Translations under genes and position numbers: made by a program
Notes under the pieces: generated by a model
Told to the model about the DNA's origin: nothing
Seen by the model: the letters and a program-made list of their open reading frames with translations, nothing else
Database searches by the model: none
Assembly: GCF_023556315.2 (NCBI RefSeq)
Contig: NZ_CP116221.1
Coordinates: 372,001-436,000 of the forward strand
Source: Psychroserpens ponticola
Lineage (GTDB): Bacteria > Bacteroidota > Bacteroidia > Flavobacteriales > Flavobacteriaceae
Reading direction: 5' to 3'
DNA: 64,000 nucleotides
In this document: in pieces, positions 7,719 through 15,657 of the stretch
Numbering within the stretch: position 1 is the stretch's first letter
Layout of the letters: every line of letters begins with the position of its first letter

Positions 7719-8471
7719 ATGAGTGACCCTTATGTAAAGTTGGATATTCTTAACGAAGTAGGATACATAGAATTTTTCCATCCTGCGCACAATTCTTTAC
7801 CAGGAGATGTATTAGCTAAACTGGCACAAACCATAACCGAAGCTGGAGACAACGATGCTATTAAAGTCATCGTTCTTAAAAGTGGAGGAGACAGAACATT
7901 TTGTGCTGGAGCAAGCTTTAAAGAATTAATAAACATCAATGATGCTGCAACAGGGAAAGTATTCTTTTCTGGATTTGCTAATGTCATCAACGCGATGCGC
8001 AAATGTCCAAAATTCATTATTGGTCGCATTCAAGGAAAAACCGTTGGAGGAGGTGTTGGATTAGCAGCTTCAACCGACTATTGTATGGCAACAAAATTTG
8101 CAGCCATCAAATTAAGTGAATTGAATATTGGTATCGGACCATTTGTTGTTGGACCAGCAATTGAGCGTAAAATGGGACTAAGCGCAATGTCGCAAATAGC
8201 AATTGATGCCAATTCCTTTTATCCTGCTGAATGGGCAAAACAAAAAGGCTTATTTACACAAGTTTATGAGAGTACAGAAGACCTTGACAACGCTGTGAAA
8301 ACGACTGCAGAACATCTTTGTACTTACAATACTGAAGCCATGCTGGAAATGAAAAAAGTATTCTGGAAAGGAACAGATGATTGGGATGAGTTATTAGCAA
8401 TACGTGCCCAAACAAGCGGACGACTAGTGCTGTCTGACTTTACAAAAGAGAAATTAAAAGGATTTAAATAG
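7719..8471 (+). CDS. Enoyl-CoA hydratase/isomerase family protein (PaaF-like)
   Basis: This 250-residue crotonase-fold protein probably serves as the 2,3-dehydroadipyl-CoA hydratase (PaaF role) of the cluster. It has an oxyanion-hole segment TFCAGASFKEL and the second oxyanion strand GKTVGGGVGLAASTD. In hydratases the first catalytic Glu falls in GGGxELA; here that position is Gly (GGGVGLA). The second Glu is present in KLSELNIGIGP. It is therefore an atypical active site, and hydratase activity is inferred mainly from context. A HxxxxxFF-type or methylglutaconyl-CoA hydratase role is an alternative, given the branched-chain dehydrogenase genes downstream. Confidence 0.75.
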   Translation: MSDPYVKLDILNEVGYIEFFHPAHNSLPGDVLAKLAQTITEAGDNDAIKVIVLKSGGDRTFCAGASFKELININDAATGKVFFSGFANVINAMRKCPKFIIGRIQGKTVGGGVGLAASTDYCMATKFAAIKLSELNIGIGPFVVGPAIERKMGLSAMSQIAIDANSFYPAEWAKQKGLFTQVYESTEDLDNAVKTTAEHLCTYNTEAMLEMKKVFWKGTDDWDELLAIRAQTSGRLVLSDFTKEKLKGFK

Positions 8472-8473
8472 AA

Positions 8474-8545
8474 ATGTTATTCAGAGCAAAGCGAATAATC
8501 TCATGATGAGATTACCACATTCTTTGTTCTCGCAATGACAAATCA
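8474..8545. repeat. F repeat pair forming a large palindrome upstream of paaY
   Basis: Forward F (GTTATTCAGAGCAAAGCGAA...) abuts a reverse element ending CTCGCAATGACAAA. The junction is a perfect palindrome, TAATCTCAT-G-ATGAGATTA (8496-8514). The transcript between the paaF-like gene and paaY should fold into a hairpin here. Confidence 0.75.
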
Positions 8546-8551
8546 ATAATT

Positions 8552-9148
8552 ATGATTTATATATTCAAAGGCTATACACCAGTAGTACACGAGTCAAGTT
8601 TCGTGCATCCTTTGGCTGCAGTAACAGGAAATGTCATCATTGGTAAAAATTGTTACATTGGTCCAGGTGCTGCAATTCGTGGAGATTGGGGACAAATCAT
8701 TTTAGAAGATGGTGTAAATGTCCAAGAAAATTGCACAGTGCATATGTTTCCTGGCAAATCGATTACACTAAAAGAAAGTGCGCATGTTGGTCATGGAGCC
8801 ATAATTCATGGCGCTAATTTGGGTAGAAATTGCTTAATTGGGATGAATACAGTCATCATGGATGATGCCGAAATTGGAGATGAATCTATAGTTGGTGCAA
8901 TGGCATTTGTAAAAGCAGAAACCAAAATTCCGAAGAGAAGTTTAGTTGTAGGAAATCCTGCAAAAGTGATTAAACAAGTTAGTGATGAAATGATTGCTTG
9001 GAAAACAAAAGGCACAAAATTATATCAACAATTACCAACTGATTGTCATGAGAGTTTAAGAGAAGTTGAACCTTTAAGGGAAGTTCCTTCAATTATGAAA
9101 ATGCAAGAAGGAGCCTATGATACCCTTCGTGATTTTATGAAAAAATAA
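8552..9148 (+). CDS. paaY: PaaY, gamma-carbonic-anhydrase-like hexapeptide thioesterase
   Basis: This 198-residue left-handed beta-helix protein has repeated hexapeptide units (IIGKNCYIGPGAAIRGDWG, VGHGAIIHGANLGRNCLIGM). Metal-binding histidines of the gamma-CA fold are present in VHMFPG, HVGHG and IIHGA. PaaY acts as a thioesterase that relieves CoA sequestration by aberrant phenylacetate intermediates. Length matches PaaY. ATG 8552 (MIYIFKGYTPVVHESSFVHP) matches the family N-terminus. It is the last clear paa gene. Confidence 0.88.
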   Translation: MIYIFKGYTPVVHESSFVHPLAAVTGNVIIGKNCYIGPGAAIRGDWGQIILEDGVNVQENCTVHMFPGKSITLKESAHVGHGAIIHGANLGRNCLIGMNTVIMDDAEIGDESIVGAMAFVKAETKIPKRSLVVGNPAKVIKQVSDEMIAWKTKGTKLYQQLPTDCHESLREVEPLREVPSIMKMQEGAYDTLRDFMKK

Positions 9149-9151
9149 ATT

Positions 9152-9254
9152 AACGTTACTTCGAGTGATTCCGATATTTTATCGGAATTGTATCGAGAAG
9201 CATTCAAAAGTTCTCGATATAAAATTGTAAAAATAAGTTTTACGCTAACTGACG
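9152..9254. repeat. Head-to-head pair of A repeats between paaY and the E2 gene
   Basis: A forward (9152-9200: TTACTTCGAGTGATTCCGAT ... TGTATCGAGAAG) is followed by A reverse (9210-9254: TTCTCGATATAAAATTG ... CTAACTGACG). The two outer ends are complementary, so the pair could form a long stem just upstream of the E2 start. Confidence 0.8.
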
Positions 9255-9269
9255 AAATTGAAAATAAAA

Positions 9270-10598
9270 ATGTCAAAATTCGAATTCAAAATGCCCAAAT
9301 TGGGAGAAAGCATTACCGAAGCAGCCATTATTACCTGGTTCAAAAATATTGGTGATACCATAGAAGAAGATGAAATGTTTCTAGAAGTTGCTACAGATAA
9401 AGTAGATTCTGAAGTGCCTTCAACAGTTTCAGGAGTTATTGAAGCTATTTTATATAATGCCAATGATGTTATCAAAATAGGTGAAACTATCGCTATAATT
9501 AAGGTAAATAAAACATTATCTTCAAAATCTAAAACTAATACAAAGCAAGATATCACGTCGAGCACAGTTAAGGCGTCTCAAAAGAAAGATGAAAAAGCTA
9601 AAAAAACGCGTACTGTCACATCGAGCGCAGTCGAGATGTCTCATTCAAATTCGTTTTCAGTATCTAACAGTAATACTTTTTTTTCACCATTAGTAGTCAA
9701 AATCGCCAAAGAACATCATATTAGTTTTGAAGAATTAGCAAGAATTCCTGCAACTGGTCACGACAATCGCTTACGTAAAAGTGATGTCTTTCAATACATA
9801 GAAGATGGAAGACCATTTAAATTTGCGCAACCTGTTGCACAACAAGATCCAACAGCTTATCGTATTCCGCAATTGAATTTTGATAAAGGCAAAGGCAAAG
9901 TGATTGAAATGGATAGAATGCGACAAATGATTGCAGATCATATGGTGTATTCAAAGCATACTTCACCTCATGTTACAGCTTATGTTGAGGCAGATTTAAC
10001 CAATATGGTAAATTGGCGAAATGCGAATAAAGTGGCATTTCAAGAAAAACATGGCGAGCGTTTAACATTTACACCATTGTTCGTTGAAGCTGTTGCAAAA
10101 GCAATAAAAGATTTTCCAAATATTAATGCTTCAGTTGATGGTAAAAACATCATCGTTAAAGAGAATATCAATATTGGTATGGCAACGGCTTTGCCTAGTG
10201 GGAATTTGATTGTTCCAGTAGTTCGAAATGCTGATACGAAAGATTTAAAAACATTAGCAGTCAATGTAAATGAACTTGCAAATAAAGCTCGAGAGAATAA
10301 TTTAAAAGCTGACGACATTCAAGGAAGCACTTTCACAATTTCAAATGTAGGAACCTTTGGAAGTGTTATGGGCACACCAATTATTAATCAGCCAGAAGTC
10401 GCTATTCTTGCTTTAGGAATTATAAAAAAACGCCCTGAAGTAATTACCACAGAAAAAGGTGATGAAATCGCAATAAGAAGTATGATGTATTTATCCTTAT
10501 CATTTGACCATAGAGTTGTTGATGGATTTTTAGGCGGAAGCTTTGTGCGTTGTGTTGCAGATTACTTTGAGCAATTTGATAGCAATAGAGAAATTTAA
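9270..10598 (+). CDS. Dihydrolipoamide acyltransferase E2 of branched-chain 2-oxoacid dehydrogenase
   Basis: This 442-residue E2 transfers acyl groups from lipoyl-lysine to CoA. It has an N-terminal lipoyl domain with Lys44 in EVATDKVDSEVP, then a Ser/Thr/Lys-rich linker. The peripheral subunit-binding domain lies at about 135-170 (PLVVKIAKEHHISFEEL, DVFQYIED). The catalytic domain carries His414 and Asp418 in SFDHRVVDGF. The linker contains two copies of a repeat-encoded peptide: residues 95-103 (ITSSTVKAS) and 116-124 (VTSSAVEMS). ATG 9270 is chosen; a TTG at 9258 is in frame but unnecessary. The adjacent fused E1 points to the branched-chain (BkdB-like) complex. No E3 gene is present in the window. 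Confidence 0.85.
   Translation: MSKFEFKMPKLGESITEAAIITWFKNIGDTIEEDEMFLEVATDKVDSEVPSTVSGVIEAILYNANDVIKIGETIAIIKVNKTLSSKSKTNTKQDITSSTVKASQKKDEKAKKTRTVTSSAVEMSHSNSFSVSNSNTFFSPLVVKIAKEHHISFEELARIPATGHDNRLRKSDVFQYIEDGRPFKFAQPVAQQDPTAYRIPQLNFDKGKGKVIEMDRMRQMIADHMVYSKHTSPHVTAYVEADLTNMVNWRNANKVAFQEKHGERLTFTPLFVEAVAKAIKDFPNINASVDGKNIIVKENINIGMATALPSGNLIVPVVRNADTKDLKTLAVNVNELANKARENNLKADDIQGSTFTISNVGTFGSVMGTPIINQPEVAILALGIIKKRPEVITTEKGDEIAIRSMMYLSLSFDHRVVDGFLGGSFVRCVADYFEQFDSNREI
9552..9643 (+). repeat. Two P repeat copies inside the E2 linker, translated in frame
   Basis: Copy 1 (9552-9579) is the more diverged: ATCACGTCGAGCACAGTTAA. Copy 2 (9613-9643) is GTCACATCGAGCGCAGTCGA then GATGTCTCA. Both are read in the same frame and give I/V-T-S-S-T/A-V-K/E-x-S within the flexible linker, separated by a Lys-rich stretch. 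Confidence 0.78.
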
Positions 10599-10602
10599 AA
10601 GA

Positions 10603-10740
10603 GTTACGTCACTTCGAGTGATTTGTGAAGTATGAACAAATTGTATCGAGAAGCATTCAGTAGTTCTCGATACAAAATTTCAAAAAACAATTTCACTCGA
10701 ACTGCCGACAATAATAAAACACTCCTGTTTTAACAGGCAT
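10603..10740. repeat. Head-to-head A repeats and a B-like hairpin upstream of the E1 gene
   Basis: A forward (10603-10653, TTACGTCACTTCGAGTGATT ... TGTATCGAGAAG) faces A reverse (10664-10706, AGTTCTCGATACAAAATTT ... CACTCGAACTG). A short B-like hairpin, CTCCTGTTTTAACAGGCAT, follows at 10721-10740. Confidence 0.78.
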
Positions 10741-10745
10741 TAAAG

Positions 10746-12833
10746 ATGGACAAAGAGATACTAAAGAAAGGATTTTCAAATTTGTGTACAGCCAAAGCAA
10801 TGGCAGAATTATACGAAGCTAATTTTAAGCAAGTTTCAAAATATGTACACGCAACCTCAAGAGGTCATGAAGCCATTCAAGTGGCTTTAGGAATGCAATT
10901 ATTACCACAAGATTATGCGTTTCCATATTATAGAGATGATGCCATGTTGTTGTCATTCGGATTAGAACCATATGATTTAATGTTGCAATTATTAGCCAAA
11001 AAATCTGATCCGTTTTCTGGTGGAAGAACCTATTATTCACATCCAAGTTTGAAGGATGATGATAAACCTAAAATTCCGCATCAATCCTCTGCAACTGGTA
11101 TGCAAGCCATTCCTGCAACAGGTGTTGCTATGGGAATGCAATATAAAGAATTGCAAGGTTTAGATGATTTTAGTTTAGAATCAGACCCTGTGAGTTCGAG
11201 CGCAGTCGAGAACGCTCTCAAACCAATAACAGTGTGTTCTCTTGGAGACGCTTCGGTTACCGAAGGTGAAATAGCCGAAGCCTTTCAAATGGCTGCCTTA
11301 AAGCAAATGCCAATACTTTATTTGGTTCAAGATAACGGTTGGGATATTTCGGCTAATGCAGCCGAAACTAGAGCTCAAAATGCTCATGAATATGCGCAAG
11401 GATTCCATGGATTAGAAGCTATTACAATTGATGGTGCAAATTTTATAGAAAGCTATGAAGCTGTACAGAAGGTAATCAAAACCATTCGTGAAGAACGACG
11501 ACCATTTTTAATACATGCAAAAGTCCCGTTATTGAATCATCATACCTCAGGAGTAAGAATGGAATGGTATCGTGATGATTTGGAAGAAGCTAAATCTCGT
11601 GATCCTTATCCTGTTTTAAAACAACAATTATTAGATAATGGGTTTTCTTTAAAGGAAGTTGATGCTATCGAAAATTCCGCGAAAGCGAAAGTTGAAGGTG
11701 ATTTTAAGGAAGCTTTAAAAGCGGATGATCCAACACCTGAAGATCTATTTACTAACGATTTTGCGCCTACGCCTATTACTGAAGAAAAAGGAACACGTGC
11801 TCCTGAAGGTGCAGAGAAAGTGGTCATGGTCGATTGTGCCTTATTTGCCGTTGAAGAATTGATGAAAAAGCACCAAGAATGTTTGCTTTACGGTCAAGAT
11901 GTTGGTGGACGACTTGGAGGTGTGTTTAGAGAAGCTGCAACCTTAGCTCAGAAATTTGGTGATGATCGCGTGTTTAATACACCAATTCAGGAAGCATTTA
12001 TTGTTGGTTCTACGGTTGGCATGAGTGCTGTTGGATTAAAACCCATTGTTGAGGTTCAGTTTGCTGATTATATTTGGCCTGGATTAAATCAGTTGTTTAC
12101 TGAAGTAAGTCGAAGCTGTTACCTTTCAAACGGAAAATGGCCTGTAAGCATGATTCTTCGTGTGCCAATTGGCGCTTATGGAAGTGGAGGACCATATCAT
12201 TCGTCTTCTGTTGAAAGTGTAATTACTAACATTCGCGGCATTAAAATCGCGTATCCAAGTAATGGCGCAGATTTAAAAGGTTTGATGAAAGCGGCTTTTT
12301 ATGACCCGAATCCAGTTGTAATTTTAGAACACAAAGGCTTGTATTGGTCAAAAGTGCCTGGAACTTTAACTGCAACATCTGTAGAACCTTCTGAAGATTA
12401 TGTGTTGCCTTTTGGAAAAGCTTGGATATTACAAGAAATTTGGAAACAAGACGATGTTGAAACCTTAACTATTGTTACTTATGGAATGGGAGTGCATTGG
12501 GCTTATAATGCATCTGGAGAATTAGGAATGCGAGATCAAATTGAAATAATTGATTTACGAACCTTATTTCCGTTAGACGAAGACACGATTATGAAATCGG
12601 TTAAAAAGACAGGGAAGTGTTTAGTAGTTACAGAAGAACCTTCCAATAATAGTTTTGCCAGAGCATTGTCTGGTAAAATTCAAGAAGAATGCTTTAAATA
12701 TTTAGATGCTCCAGTGATGACTATTGGTAGTGAGAATATGCCAGCAATTCCATTAAATTCTACGTTAGAGGAAACCATGATTCCTTCAACTAAAAAAGTG
12801 AAAACTAAAATAGAAGTATTGTTAAGTTACTAG
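10746..12833 (+). CDS. Branched-chain 2-oxoacid dehydrogenase E1, fused alpha and beta subunits
   Basis: This 695-residue protein joins E1-alpha (about 1-330) and E1-beta (about 355-695) in one chain. It decarboxylates 2-oxo acids with thiamine diphosphate and loads the E2 lipoyl group. The alpha half shows the family start with TSRGHEAIQVALG and the ThDP segment CSLGDASVTEGEIAEAFQ ... QDNGWDIS. The beta half shows LYGQDVGGRLGGVFREA, FNTPIQEAFIVG and VEVQFADYIWPG. A P repeat copy encodes residues 149-157 (VSSSAVENA) directly before the ThDP-binding strand, which may lengthen a surface loop. ATG 10746 is the first in frame. The fused architecture is common in Bacteroidota. A 2-oxoisovalerate substrate is inferred from the family. 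Confidence 0.86.
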   Translation: MDKEILKKGFSNLCTAKAMAELYEANFKQVSKYVHATSRGHEAIQVALGMQLLPQDYAFPYYRDDAMLLSFGLEPYDLMLQLLAKKSDPFSGGRTYYSHPSLKDDDKPKIPHQSSATGMQAIPATGVAMGMQYKELQGLDDFSLESDPVSSSAVENALKPITVCSLGDASVTEGEIAEAFQMAALKQMPILYLVQDNGWDISANAAETRAQNAHEYAQGFHGLEAITIDGANFIESYEAVQKVIKTIREERRPFLIHAKVPLLNHHTSGVRMEWYRDDLEEAKSRDPYPVLKQQLLDNGFSLKEVDAIENSAKAKVEGDFKEALKADDPTPEDLFTNDFAPTPITEEKGTRAPEGAEKVVMVDCALFAVEELMKKHQECLLYGQDVGGRLGGVFREAATLAQKFGDDRVFNTPIQEAFIVGSTVGMSAVGLKPIVEVQFADYIWPGLNQLFTEVSRSCYLSNGKWPVSMILRVPIGAYGSGGPYHSSSVESVITNIRGIKIAYPSNGADLKGLMKAAFYDPNPVVILEHKGLYWSKVPGTLTATSVEPSEDYVLPFGKAWILQEIWKQDDVETLTIVTYGMGVHWAYNASGELGMRDQIEIIDLRTLFPLDEDTIMKSVKKTGKCLVVTEEPSNNSFARALSGKIQEECFKYLDAPVMTIGSENMPAIPLNSTLEETMIPSTKKVKTKIEVLLSY
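11190..11219 (+). repeat. P repeat copy inside the E1 gene, translated in frame
   Basis: GTGAGTTCGAGCGCAGTCGA then GAACGCTCTC contains the exact 16-bp P core TCGAGCGCAGTCGAGA. It is translated V-S-S-S-A-V-E-N-A, the same frame as in paaH and E2. Confidence 0.8.
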
Positions 12834-12901
12834 CTTTTTATTTTTTAATGTTAAGTAGCTCAAATTTTGTATATTGAACCTTTAATTTATTAAATGTTAT
12901 T

Positions 12902-13267
12902 ATGAAAAAACAATTATTTTTATTGGCTTTAGGATGTTGTGCTTTTATAGGTGCTCAATCTTTACACGCCCAAACCCCGTCAATGTCTTCTACTAATGCA
13001 ATCATTCAGCAAGATATGAGTGCAGAAACTCAAGCGAAAAAAGTAGTTGCACTTTTTACAAGAACTGATGCGCTTTCTAAATCTCAAGAGGGGAAAATTT
13101 ATAAACTTTATGAGAGTTTTGATAAGAAAATTACAAATGTAAATGGCATTTCAGATGCTAAAGAAAAAACTGCTAAACAGGCAAAAATAAAACATTATAT
13201 TGAGTATAAGATGAAAGAAATCTTAACGGAAGAACAGTATGCCAAGTTTTTAGAATTTAATAAATGA
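12902..13267 (+). CDS. Small secreted protein of unknown function (Spy-like helical)
   Basis: This 121-residue protein has a clear signal peptide (MKKQLFLLALGCCAFIGAQS ending HAQ) and a helical, Lys-rich mature part. It ends in ILTEEQYAKFLEF, a motif also seen at the end of the two small secreted proteins at 29928 and 30384. That ending recalls the LTxEQ signature of the Spy/CpxP family of periplasmic chaperones, but similarity is weak and no function is assigned. It is 68 bp downstream of the E1 gene and ends in a bidirectional terminator. Confidence 0.7.
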   Translation: MKKQLFLLALGCCAFIGAQSLHAQTPSMSSTNAIIQQDMSAETQAKKVVALFTRTDALSKSQEGKIYKLYESFDKKITNVNGISDAKEKTAKQAKIKHYIEYKMKEILTEEQYAKFLEFNK

Positions 13268-13282
13268 TCTTTAAATCTATAT

Positions 13283-13314
13283 AAAAAAAGCGACCAACTA
13301 TGGTCGCTTTTTTT
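13283..13314. terminator. Bidirectional intrinsic terminator
   Basis: An AAAAAAAGCGACCA-ACTA-TGGTCGCTTTTTTT hairpin lies between two convergent genes, the small secreted protein (+) and the SulP transporter (-). The A and T tracts allow it to work in both directions. It overlaps the SulP stop codon. Confidence 0.88.
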
Positions 13315-14989
13315 ATATATCATATTCAGATAATGGTTTGGTGAATTTTTCTGGATCAGCTGCCAAATGATATCTTGGGTCGTCAATATCTTCAACAATA
13401 ACTTCCTGAAATTTTGGATTTCCTTTATAAAGTAAAATTTTACAATCTTCACTTAAATGTCTTAATTTTATTGATTTACCTTCAGCTTCGTATTTGTTAA
13501 CTAAGTTAAAAATAGCCTCTAAAGCAGAATGGTCACTTACTCTAGATTCTATAAAGTCTATTTCAACATTCTTCGGGTCGTTTTTTACATCAAATTTTGA
13601 ATTAAAATTTTGGATAGATCCGAAGAAAAGAGGACCCCAAATTTCATATGTTTTTGTACCATCAGGTTGTAATCGCTTACGCGCTCTAATCATCGTTGCA
13701 TTTTTCCATGCAAATACTAGAGCCGAAATTATAACTCCAGCAATTACAGCAACAGCTAAATCTTTCCATACTGTGATTGCAGAAACTGCTATTAAAACAA
13801 TGGCATCAGATAATGGAATTTTTCTAATAATTCTAAAACTACTCCAAGCAAAGGTTCCAATAACAACCATAAACATAACGCCTACCAGTGCAGCAATAGG
13901 AATTTGCTCAATTAATGGAGCTCCAAAGAGTACAAAACATAATAATGCGACTGCTGCTACAGCACCAGATAGTCTGCCACGTCCACCAGAATCTACATTA
14001 ATAATAGATTGACCAATCATGGCACAGCCACCCATACCTCCAAATAATCCGTTAAGCATATTTGCACCACCTTGTGCAATACATTCTCTATTTCCATTTC
14101 CTCTAGTTTCAGTCATTTCATCAATGAGGTTAAGTGTCATTAAAGATTCAATTAAACCAACTGCAGCTAAAATAAATGCTGTAGAAAGTATTAAATCCCA
14201 ATGTCCAGCTAATGTGCTAAATAATCCAAATATTTGATCTTGAAATGTTGGTAATCCTCCTTCTAAACCTTTGCCACCTCCTTCTTGAATAAAAGATCCT
14301 ACAGTACTCATTTCGATACCACCAAAAATGGTAATACATGCAACAACTATTATAGCAATTAAAGCAGCTGGAATCTTTTTGGTAAGTTTAGGTAAACCAT
14401 ACATGATTCCCATTGTCAGCCCAATAAAACCCATCATTTTCCAGAAGGTAGCATTTGTAAATAATGCTGAAAACCATTCAGATGTATTTGATAAAATGGA
14501 TAAGTCTTTTGGAACCGCATTTGGGAATAAACCTAATTGTGAAAGGAAGATTACTATAGCAAGACCATTTACAAAACCCATCATTACAGGATGTGGTATA
14601 AGTCTAACGAACTTTCCTAATTTAAAAACACCTGCTAATATTTGAATTCCACCTACAAATAGTAAGGTGATAAACAGCCATTGAAGACCAAGGTTGTCTA
14701 TTGGTGTATCAAGGTTAATACCAACTTCATTTCCTTTTTGAATTAAATGAACCATAACTACTGCCATTGCTCCAGTAGCACCTGAAATCATTCCTGGTCG
14801 ACCACCAAATAGCGCAGTTACTATTCCCATCATAAATGCACCATAGAGTCCAACTAATGGGTCTATACCTGCAACAAATGCAAAGGCGACCGCTTCTGGT
14901 ACAAGTGCTAAAGCGACAGTAAGACCTGAGAGAATATCGTTTTTTGGGTTTTGAGTGAAGTTTTTTCTAGTGGTTTGACCTAATATCAT
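13313..14989 (-). CDS. SulP-family anion transporter with STAS domain
   Basis: This 558-residue inner-membrane permease has an N-terminal transporter domain (about residues 10-425) with the SulP signature NDILSGLTVALALVPEAVAF and many hydrophobic segments. A C-terminal cytoplasmic STAS domain spans about 440-545 (LFFGSIQNFNSKF, VEIDFIESRVSDHSALEA). SulP proteins carry sulfate, bicarbonate or carboxylates, and the substrate is not evident here. Start ATG at 14989 has a TATATTTG -7 box about 25 bp upstream. It is a single gene, with no carbonic anhydrase neighbour. Confidence 0.9.
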   Translation of the reverse strand: MILGQTTRKNFTQNPKNDILSGLTVALALVPEAVAFAFVAGIDPLVGLYGAFMMGIVTALFGGRPGMISGATGAMAVVMVHLIQKGNEVGINLDTPIDNLGLQWLFITLLFVGGIQILAGVFKLGKFVRLIPHPVMMGFVNGLAIVIFLSQLGLFPNAVPKDLSILSNTSEWFSALFTNATFWKMMGFIGLTMGIMYGLPKLTKKIPAALIAIIVVACITIFGGIEMSTVGSFIQEGGGKGLEGGLPTFQDQIFGLFSTLAGHWDLILSTAFILAAVGLIESLMTLNLIDEMTETRGNGNRECIAQGGANMLNGLFGGMGGCAMIGQSIINVDSGGRGRLSGAVAAVALLCFVLFGAPLIEQIPIAALVGVMFMVVIGTFAWSSFRIIRKIPLSDAIVLIAVSAITVWKDLAVAVIAGVIISALVFAWKNATMIRARKRLQPDGTKTYEIWGPLFFGSIQNFNSKFDVKNDPKNVEIDFIESRVSDHSALEAIFNLVNKYEAEGKSIKLRHLSEDCKILLYKGNPKFQEVIVEDIDDPRYHLAADPEKFTKPLSEYDI

Positions 14990-15011
14990 AATACATGCTC
15001 TTAAAAGTCGG

Positions 15012-15043
15012 CAAATATAGGCTTTTATAAATGAAGCTTAAAA
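15012..15043 (-). promoter_or_regulatory. Putative promoter of the SulP gene
   Basis: On the minus strand TATATTTG (15012-15019) matches the Bacteroidota -7 box TAnnTTTG. A weak GTTTT element lies about 19 bp upstream. Confidence 0.45.
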
Positions 15044-15061
15044 CTCATGTCATAAAACAAA

Positions 15062-15088
15062 CAAGCATCTATATTATATAGATGCTTG
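15062..15088 (-). terminator. Intrinsic terminator after the DUF4136 gene
   Basis: CAAGCATCTATAT/ATATAGATGCTTG stem, followed on the minus strand by TTTGTTTT, 20 bp beyond the DUF4136 stop codon. Confidence 0.8.
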
Positions 15089-15109
15089 TGAAATTGTAAT
15101 ATATATTAT

Positions 15110-15640
15110 TTATTGTTTCTCTCCTGGAGGATACTTTTCCATTATTTTCATTACAAACTCTTTGATTTGTTCTTCTTTTTTATCCATTTTTTTAGAAATA
15201 TAACCTGTTCCCATTCCTTGCCAAATTAATTCTTTCTTTTCCATATCAATAAGGTCAATATATAATGTGCCTTCTGGATTTGAGGAAACTATAGTTTGAT
15301 TATTGTAACCCCAACGAGGACCAAAATTTGCCCAACCCCAAGTGTTATTATAGACATTTATACGTTGTTGAGATTTGGTAAAGATGCTAACCAACATATC
15401 TGGGTTTTCAGATTTTGTAAAACCTTTGGCTAATAATTCTGATTCGATGGCACGTAAAATTCTACGTTTATCTAAATCACTTATTTCAGCTTTATCTATT
15501 CCTGTTTTAAAGAAAGCAAAAGTTTTATAAGAATTAAAATCGGCTTCTTTATCATAATCTGCGGCAACTTTTACTGAAGCGCATGACACAATTAAGAGTC
15601 CAAAGAGAACGAGTAATGATTTTGTAAGAAAGTTTTTCAT
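15110..15640 (-). CDS. DUF4136 lipoprotein
   Basis: This 176-residue lipoprotein has a signal peptide and lipobox (LLIVSCAS, Cys at about residue 20). The DUF4136 pattern follows: VKVAADYDKEADFNSYKTFAF, RILRAIESELLAKGF and TLYIDLIDMEKKELIWQGMG. It is probably an outer-membrane or periplasmic lipoprotein of unknown function. It starts 17 bp after the hutU stop on the same strand and ends at its own terminator, so it may be read from the hutU transcript. Confidence 0.85.
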   Translation of the reverse strand: MKNFLTKSLLVLFGLLIVSCASVKVAADYDKEADFNSYKTFAFFKTGIDKAEISDLDKRRILRAIESELLAKGFTKSENPDMLVSIFTKSQQRINVYNNTWGWANFGPRWGYNNQTIVSSNPEGTLYIDLIDMEKKELIWQGMGTGYISKKMDKKEEQIKEFVMKIMEKYPPGEKQ

Positions 15641-15657
15641 AGCAATGGTTTTTTAAG

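Noticed and set aside
289-11219. CRISPR array
   Set aside because: The repeats are palindromic, differ in type, vary in spacing and sit at gene junctions. There are no regular spacers and no cas genes.
13494-14645. Plus-strand ORFs of 172, 72 and 105 codons
   Set aside because: They lie wholly antisense to the clearly coding SulP transporter and have no recognisable protein features.
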